Of a stretch of DNA of 64,000 nt, positions 57,401-64,000 are shown one piece after another (position 1 is the stretch's first letter; each line of letters begins with the position of its first letter). The stretch is taken from NCBI GenBank assembly GCA_934045905.1, contig OW203769.1:32987345-33051344 (forward strand), given 5' to 3'. The DNA is from Leuctra nigra. Its lineage: Eukaryota > Arthropoda > Insecta > Plecoptera > Leuctridae. The notes under the pieces are model-generated. The model searched no databases and had not been told where the DNA came from. It saw nothing but the letters and a program-made list of their open reading frames with translations. Position numbers and translations under genes: made by a program.

Positions 57401-60400
57401 GAAAATTTAAACATTTTCTCTTAATTGTTCATTGCCGAGATTGTTGCTGCAAAGTGTTGTAAAAGACTGAGTTTGACGTCGGCTTATGTTGGTACAATTC
57501 ATGAACCAATTTCCATTGGCCTTACAATTCAAATACCGTTTTAATCTTTCAAATTTGGCTTTATGTGGGTATCCTTTTTTGGGCAGGGTTTCACTTAAAG
57601 GATTTAATTTTAGAAATCGTGTCTTTAAACTATGAATTATTTTAGTTATAATTTAATTTTTTTTTTCTCAGGCCCAGCTTCTCGTATCGCAGTGCCACGC
57701 CGGCGCCGCGCCAGCCCGTGCTGATGGAGAGCACGCCGCGCCGCCCCACCTCCCTGCCGGTGGCGAAGCGAGCGCCTGTGGCGCGGCGCAGCGCCGGGCG
57801 CGGGGGCAGGCGATGCGCCATCGACGATCTCACGGAGAGGGAGCTGCAGCTGGAGGCGGAACGAACGGTGAGGCTAACCCTGTCGTTTAGATCGGCACAT
57901 AATGCGTCTGTACCGGTCTGTACAAAATGACAGCTAGATGACAGCTCACTTATAACTTCTTGTATTTAAAATATAATGCCAAACTGTATTACCTGCACAA
58001 CGTCCATACAAAAACAAGGTATATCTTGCCTGCATCCCCTCCATCAATAATCCATCACTTAACCCTTTAACTAGTGAGTTAATTTGTAGGTAGGTAGAGG
58101 TAAAAATTCTATATCCTTTTTGCGATTTGTTAGGAAGCATATTTTTGTATAAAGCTTTCAAATATTAATCAAATTTTTAAAATTTCCCAAAAAAAATAAT
58201 AAAAAAAAATCGCATTTTTTTCTTCTATACAATGTAGAATGCCGGCACGTACGAGATACGTGCATACGCGTTAAAGGGTTAACCAGCATTCTGATGCAAT
58301 TACTAACAATGAATTTACATACATACCAATTATTGGTTGGGAATGTTGAGATTTGGGAAATATTAATAAATATTAATAATAATAATAATCTATCCACTGG
58401 TTTCAATTTAATGGGTCAGGGGGTGGGTGTTCCCACCAACACTAGGGCCGCAGGACTACTGGAGACCGGCTGGCCACGCCTGGCGTCTCCTCCTCGTCTT
58501 CTTCTTCCTTTACTTCAAATTAATTTTAATTTTTTTTCTTACCCGCGTTTAGGTACCCGGTTTGTACCCGGGTACCCTAACTGACCTCTAGTAAGAACGT
58601 GTCGGTATTGTTTGTCACTAGACATCGACGACAGTCTCGCAAATCCCATATAGAGCGGAAGTCAATGCTCTAACTGTCTCATACATGGCCAACTGCGTAC
58701 TGACGTAACACTGTTACCAATCCCGCCCCAAGTTATAGTCCTAGGTATTTGCCTGCGTGAGATGAGAATGATGGATGTTGCAGGCGCAGTACATCTTGAA
58801 CACGCACCGACAGAGCGAGGCGGCGAAGCGCGCGCAGCACACGCCGCAGCGCTCCGTCATCCGACATCACCAGCCCGCGCCGCAGCACAGGCCGGTGGAC
58901 CAGCGCCTCGTGCAGAACCAAACGTGAGGACGGACCAGTGTTGTCGGCCATCTTAACGTGGCGCGAGCACTGGATATAGAACGTTTTTATTTATTTTTGA
59001 AATTACCATTTCAAGAGACTTTTTACAACAGTTCAACTATATTGAAGTATAAAATACTCATTTATTGTCCTGTAGTTTGCAACTGCCGCCCAATAATAAG
59101 TTTTCAATTGTATGTCTTTTGAGAATGAACAAAACTTATCATGGGAGGTATAGGAAAATCTTTTCGAATTTGGTGTACCACTTTTAAAATAGCACACGTT
59201 GGTATCGTTTTCAATTTATTTCCTGAGATTATATCTGTATGTCTACCAAAAAAAAGGTTTTTTGTTTAAATCTAATAGTACAAAAAATTAGAAACTTCAT
59301 TTTAGCTTAAAAGGACCCGATTTTACTTCTCTGCCATAAGATAACATTGAGTTTGGAAGATAACTCAAATTATCTCATAAACTAGACACAAGAAGTGTTT
59401 AATTTTTTCAGGGATTGTGTATGGCATGCAAGGGGGGGGGGGGGGGGGAGGGCGAAGGGGGCAATGCCCCCACCCCCCACCCGAAATCGGGATTTTATCT
59501 AAGAATATAAGAACATTTAAAATAATATGTGAAAAAAACACTGAAAAATAGACAGAAACGTTCCAAAATGGTTAGAATTCAGTTCAAATTCCCAAATTTT
59601 CCGGGGCTATGCGCCCCGGACTTGCATACTGTCCTCATGAGTTCAATAAATTTACCTATTGGACTAATTTTTGGATATTTTGTAGCAAAAAAGCAATTCC
59701 GTGTCTTCGCTCTGGTTTTTGTCACATATGTGTTGTTTCCAGCCACATGGTTCGAGCGCCCGCGCCGCCTCCTCCGCCGAGGGACGAATCCACCAACATC
59801 ATGATCATCTTGCCCAACGGAACTTCCCTGACCGTCGACAATCCACACCGGCTGTCCATCCCCGAGGTGCTGAAGCAGGTGAGTCGTCCACAACGTTCTC
59901 CGGGGTTAAGGAGCGACATAAACACGCTCTTCTCGAAATCCCGCTTTTACTTCTCTGCCATAAGATAACATTGAGTTTGGAAGATAACTTAAATTATCTC
60001 ATAAACTAGACACAAGAAGCGTTTAATTTTTTCAGGGATTGTGTATGGCATGTGTATCTACACTAATTTGTGGATGTAAAACATAATTTTACAAGGAAAT
60101 TTGCACTCTTCATTAGCAAAAACTTTGAAATTTAGCAGTTACATAGCTCGGTAAAACATCCACGAACAAGTAGGTACATTTAAAAATGTCAATAAACATT
60201 GCAACTGATACAATTAATATAGTAGTTTTCAAAGAAATCTATCGGTGGTAAGCACTTTTGTAAATATCACTTCTTTTCTGTGCGGTCGCAAATCACAATG
60301 TTAAACTGAAAGAAATACAGTTACTCTGGAGTGATATCTTGAAAATTTGTTCTCGTTGACCACTTTTTCTTGCCATATTGTGGCACAGAACACAAAAGTT

Positions 60401-63400
60401 TATTCTTGTGGATTTTGAAGGATTTCTCATAAAGAGTTTTCGCTCTTCCCCCGTCGGGGTCTACTCTCAATCTGACTTTTCACCAACACTTTTCATTTAT
60501 ATCTAGAAAATAATCATTATGTAACACTTAAAAGTTCTCACGGTTCCAAGAGAATAGGGAAGTCTCATGAAATTTTATTCTAGTAAATTTCTATAAATAA
60601 ACACAAATAATAATGACAAATACACTTATTACCTATGAAATCTTAAATTTTCATTCATAAAAATCGAGTTCAAATATCATAGGATTTTTGGCGGGAAAAA
60701 CGGCCTGTAACAAGAATCAGAACTGTGATGTCATTTCCAAGTCATTAACATTGTGTTGACATGGGCATTCCCTTGTTGCCATGGCAATACTATAGCAAAC
60801 TGTGATGCCATTGCCAATTTTCCTGTTTTTAAATGAGAGGAGATCTATCAAACTTCGTAAATTAATTACATGAGAACTATTTGTCCAACAACAAAAATAA
60901 TACCACATCTGTGTTCAGCAACATCTCAACTTTCATAAAATAAATATTATTCTGAATTCAAATCTTCACGAGACTTCCCTATTGGGTCGGGAGTGGCGAA
61001 GGACACCATTTGCTAGGGCCTTGGACTCCTGAGCCAGCTGGCCAAGCTTGGCTCTTCCTCTTCTCCTTTCTTCCACCAGCTTCTTCCACTTCTCCCTGTC
61101 TTCCCACCACCTTCTTCATCCATGATTAATGCAATGTTCTATATTTGATCAGCCTATACAAATAGAAACTAGAATGTGAAAATGACCGTAGCATTCTGTA
61201 GCGTTAAGATTCCCAAAGCTTTTCCGCCGGGGAATTGATGGTTCACCTCACTGGCTGAAGGGGAAGAATATGGACCCTGATGTTATCAGTAGAGCCCCGT
61301 GAAAATGGGTTTGTTATTTTACCAATTTCGTTTTTAAAAACCCAAATTTCGTTTTTTAGCGGTTTTATAGAATTTAGTGGCAAATCAATAAAGTAATATT
61401 TCTGTCAAAAATTATATAGTAACCAATCCCTAGATTCAATGCTAAACATTAACCACTAAACATTACAGGCAATCTAAGTAACAAATAAGAACACAAACAA
61501 GAGTTTAGAGTAAATAAAAGTGTATTTATTTAAGTAGGAACTCTGAATGGCGTTTACATGCGACGTGTTTCATCAGTGTGTCCTTGCACTTGAGTTCTAG
61601 TCTGCAGTTGCAAAACCGGCACATCAAAAGTTTTCCGTCACTCACGTAAAACCCGTCACTCCTGAACTCTGAAGCCCTAGACGCGGCTGTAACTGTTGGT
61701 TTCAGCATTGTGTACAAAGTAAAAAACACAAGTAAAATTGTTTTGTGCACAATAATGATAATAATAATTTAATAATACAGTGGCACTACAACTAAAATGG
61801 CCGCCCGCCGCCGTATCGCTGCCTCGCTCGCGCGATGGGAACAGCTGATTCTTAGCACCTGCGCAGTTACCAAATGTATGAGGGGTTTAACCTTGAAATG
61901 TCACCAACAAGCGCGCTTGCTTTCTCCGCGGAATGTGGATATTTCCATGAATTATGCGTAAAATAGGAAGTTTTAGGTTGAGTTTCAACATTTTTTGTAA
62001 ACATTTCTGAAAACTGAACAACATTTGTGGGATTTCGCGATGTATTACAAAAATATAGTCGATTTCGGTGTTATTTCGCAATAATGGCATATTTCGTTTT
62101 ATTTCGCGATTCAAATCTTGCAGAATTGGGTTTAGAATGACGTAATTCGTGCTCATATTCCAAGAAAATACAAGATATAAAGATATCGCGTTATCGCGAT
62201 GTGCGAAATATACGGAGCTCTAGTTATCAGTTATTTTATTCCTTTTTAACAATAGGTAGTAGGTACATTGTTGTTTCCACATGCAAATGTTATATATTGA
62301 CCTATAAAATCTATTATAATAAAATAATAGATTTTTTTAAGGTAGGTACTACTATAAGGAATTCAAATTCAAATAGACCAAAACAGAAATGACTAGTGTC
62401 ATCTATATCCGGTTTGGAACTACTTACCATTCCGTGTGTTCCGGTGGTGACAAATAATATCAATTTAGTTTCAATTCACACTTTTAAATAAATGGAATTC
62501 AAAGTTCCCTATCTATAATTAAATAGTAGTATTCTTGATATCAATGCATTATATAAAATATTATTTGTTTAAATAATTTTATAACAGCCAAAGACAAATT
62601 TTAAAAAACAAAAAAGCAACAATCAAAAATTAAAAAGCAGCCTTCTTATTGCATTATAATTTTCGTATGCAGAAGGCAGTGATTTAGAGATGTCACACGG
62701 ATCAAGGTGTAAAACTGTCAACTTCACGCATGCGCAGGAATTTCTGTTTTGGTCTATTAACTTGTATTCGAGAAAATAAGGAACACGACTGACCTCTTGT
62801 GGATTCTTTGGTACTATCCATAATGGAGGATATAAAGGGTTTATTTATGTAAATAAATGATATAAAATTTGCTTTAGTTGTTTGTTATACCCCGTTCTCA
62901 CTACAGTCTCAACCGCGGTTGACTTCAACTGCAGTTCAAATAAAAATGGCGTTGATCTGTGTTGATCTACCAAATCTGACACATGCGTTCACACACAGAA
63001 TCAAGCTCAACTGCAATTGAACCCTGTAATCTACGCAACCCGCCTGACAACCAGCTGTTTTTGAACAATAAACAACATGGCGCTCACCGAAAGTGAAAGT
63101 ATTTATTTATTTGCTTTGAAGCAAATTATCAACGCCAATATAATCAACAAATTACTAAGTAAACACAGGAGTAAACTTACAATACCTACGGGAATGTCGG
63201 CAATGACGAAAATGTCAGGTAGGACTAGGTTAGCTGTCAAATGTCCAAAGATTTTATAGTGGTGCGCGCATATTTCCTGTGAACTGCTTTGGCTAACTGC
63301 AGTTCAGATCTCAACTGAGTTGTAGAAACACGATCGAGTTTTCGATCGCGGTTGAACTCGATTGTGTTGCGTTCACACTGATGTTCAACTGCGATTGAGA

Positions 63401-63974
63401 TTCTCAACTGCGGTTGAAACTTGTAGTGGGAACGGGGTATTACAGTTTTATTTGATAATTTCCAATTGATATTTTTGTCCTACTTTTTGTAAAAAATTTC
63501 CTACTTTTTCCCACATTTAGTCCTACTTTTCCTACTTTTCAATTTGCATTAAATTGGCTGGGAGGCCTGCCTTACACTTTAGACCAAAGAGTTTCCTTGT
63601 TGTCTTCCTCTGCATCATCCGATGAACGTTTGTCCGCAGATCGGCATCTCCACCGACAACTTCCAGGTGATGGACTCGCACGAACACCTCATGGCCCAGA
63701 CGCAGCACGCGCCGGAGGAGTACGTCCCGCCGCAGCCAATCCCGGAGGAGCAATGTCCGCCCAGCGAGGAGAGCCAGCCGATCCCGGAGGAGCCTCCGTC
63801 TGCGCGCGAGAACGGGAAGGAGGAGAAGGGGCAGGTGTGTGTTGTCTCTCTCTCTCTATCCTCCTCGGTCCTGTCTTCTCTCTCCCGACTCATCCCTCTC
63901 CTCTCTCCTAGTTGTTTGGCGTCGCCTCCATCACGCTGGACTACACGTGCGTCCTGGAGCCTCGTCTGCGTGTG
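54405..63974 (+). CDS. Glutamine-rich protein of unknown function (8 exons, incomplete at window end)
   Basis: Exons 54332-54634 (ATG at 54405, with a stop upstream in frame), 55351-56012, 56661-57018, 57672-57867, 58784-58923, 59743-59878, 63640-63834 and 63912-63974 join in phase to exactly 660 codons and continue past the window. The N-terminal 77 residues are acidic (MEPYFQDQNGTIMTVDQVRQ). Exon 2 is a long Q-rich run of QQQ and QEQQK repeats, probably coiled coil. Exon 3 has repeated NQVSTIQST/NHVSTIHS units. Exons 4-5 are basic and Pro/Arg-rich (GRGGRRCAIDDLTERELQLE). Exon 6 has a conserved-looking IMIILPNGTSLTVDN, and exon 7 is Pro/Glu-rich. I do not recognise the family. Composition suggests a nuclear regulatory protein, which is inference. 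The second intron needs a GC donor. Confidence 0.75.
56078..56603. mobile_element. Foldback element in intron 2 of the Q-rich gene
   Basis: The left arm (attctcggactccaaagggt...) pairs with the right arm (...accctttgagtccgcgaat) over about 120 bp. A smaller inverted pair (aaatcacctcaaacc) lies inside. A poly(G) run of about 18 precedes it at 56051. Confidence 0.75.
58375..58525 (-). mobile_element. Family B LINE 3' end fragment
   Basis: The tail and 3' end (gggtcagggggtgggtgttc, ggagaccggctggccacgcc) match 47325-47460 closely. Only about 150 bp is kept, a severe 5' truncation, in intron 4 of the Q-rich gene. Confidence 0.85.
58960..60060. repeat. Repeat copies flanking exon 6 of the Q-rich gene
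   Basis: 58960-59420 belongs to the family of 26592-27148 and 40490-41330. Its last 110 bases (ttttacttctctgccataag onward, 59322-59434) recur almost unchanged at 59945-60053, so exon 6 lies between direct repeats. The first repeat copy is cut at gtgtatggcatg by a G-rich insertion (about 59432-59626). Confidence 0.7.
60541..61125 (-). mobile_element. Family A LINE 3' fragment split by a MITE
   Basis: cggttccaagag at 60541 continues after the MITE at 60982 with gggtcgggagtggcgaag, matching the 3' UTR and ORF2 end of the element at 48290-48480 in order. Confidence 0.8.
60555..60981. mobile_element. MITE, TAGGGAAGTCTC ends, copy 2
   Basis: Ends TAGGGAAGTCTC / GAGACTTCCCTA, interior matching 33607-34030. 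It is inserted in the family A LINE fragment, so it moved after that LINE integrated. Confidence 0.8.
61290..62222. mobile_element. hAT element remnant carrying a zinc-finger exon
   Basis: Ends TAGAGCCCCGTG / ACGGAGCTCTA with an exact 8-bp duplication GTTATCAG (61282-61289, 62223-62230). 933 bp. Encloses the zinc-finger frame below but no DDE transposase core. AT-rich part with repeated tttcgcgat motifs near 62030-62200. Confidence 0.85.
61526..61708 (-). CDS. Short BED/CGGBP1-like zinc-finger protein in a hAT remnant
   Basis: ATG at 61708 gives 60 residues. Core MCRFCNCRLELKCKDTLMKH with a second H six residues on, C-x2-C-x14-H-x5-H, preceded by TAASRASEFRSDGFYVSDGK. This resembles the BED-type finger of hAT transposases and of the hAT-derived CGGBP1 proteins. 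The stop TAA overlaps an AATAAA signal, so it may be a complete small reading frame. In a hAT element it would bind the element's ends. Only the finger remains, so it is probably a domain left by internal deletion, or a minimal repressor-like product. Confidence 0.55.
   Translation of the reverse strand: MLKPTVTAASRASEFRSDGFYVSDGKLLMCRFCNCRLELKCKDTLMKHVACKRHSEFLLK
62888..63439. mobile_element. PIF/Harbinger-like MITE, TACCCCGTTC ends
   Basis: 552 bp, ends TACCCCGTTCTCACTACA and a near-complement ending GAACGGGGTA, flanked by TTA on both sides. Inside, caaccgcggttga / caactgcagttga motifs are iterated near both ends. An ATG frame of 60 codons at 63077 (MALTESESIYLFALKQ) has no recognised domain. 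Intron 6 of the Q-rich gene. Confidence 0.75.
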
Positions 63975-64000
63975 GTAATGTCTCCCCTAACACTCCAGTC

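Overview
The window is AT-rich, intron-rich eukaryotic DNA, densely packed with transposons. It reads as an arthropod, most likely an insect. Support for that is a Spatzle/neurotrophin-type cystine-knot gene, many hAT, PIF/Harbinger and Tc1-like miniature elements, Helentron-type repeats, and a CR1-like LINE whose ORF1 carries PHD and SGNH-type domains. I cannot name the order or species from sequence alone.

Three split host genes on the + strand can be assembled from phase-consistent exons. (1) 499-5015 (plus a 3' UTR exon near 6236) encodes an acidic/RGG nucleolar-type protein with an R3H-like N-terminal region. Three of its introns each carry a related box C/D snoRNA-like sequence (2996-3070, 3557-3633, 4525-4600), so it looks like a snoRNA host gene in the manner of vertebrate nucleolin. 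(2) 32547-42291 encodes a secreted seven-cysteine Spatzle-like ligand. The 5' part of its third exon, with its splice acceptor, is tandemly repeated about six times at a 153-bp period (37029-37944), and an 81-bp minisatellite runs into the acceptor of its second exon. (3) 54405-63974, continuing past the window end, encodes a glutamine-rich protein I do not recognise; eight exons give exactly 660 codons and one intron uses a GC donor. A small F-box/LRR-like gene on the - strand (45038-44471) is interrupted by a one-base frameshift.

The rest is mostly mobile DNA. 7.9-16.6 kb holds a hAT miniature element and three copies of a Helentron-type repeat, two of them in tandem. 17.4-20 kb holds foldback elements and a 4 x 92 bp tandem repeat. 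21.0-31.8 kb is bounded by one very long inverted repeat (10.8 kb) whose arms carry iterated TGACGTCA-CTTCCGG modules; smaller foldbacks, hAT elements and tRNA-derived SINEs lie inside it. 46.6-53.7 kb is a reverse-strand Helentron-type copy interrupted by a miniature foldback and by two head-to-tail LINE insertions at the same short target motif; one LINE is nearly full length with both ORFs open. Several hAT-type elements are proven by exact 8-bp target-site duplications.

No operon, CRISPR array or prokaryotic gene is present. The strongest unusual signals are the intronic snoRNA trio, the repeated exon with acceptor in the Spatzle-like gene, the repeated domain block in the LINE ORF1, and the giant inverted repeat with CRE/ETS-like modules.
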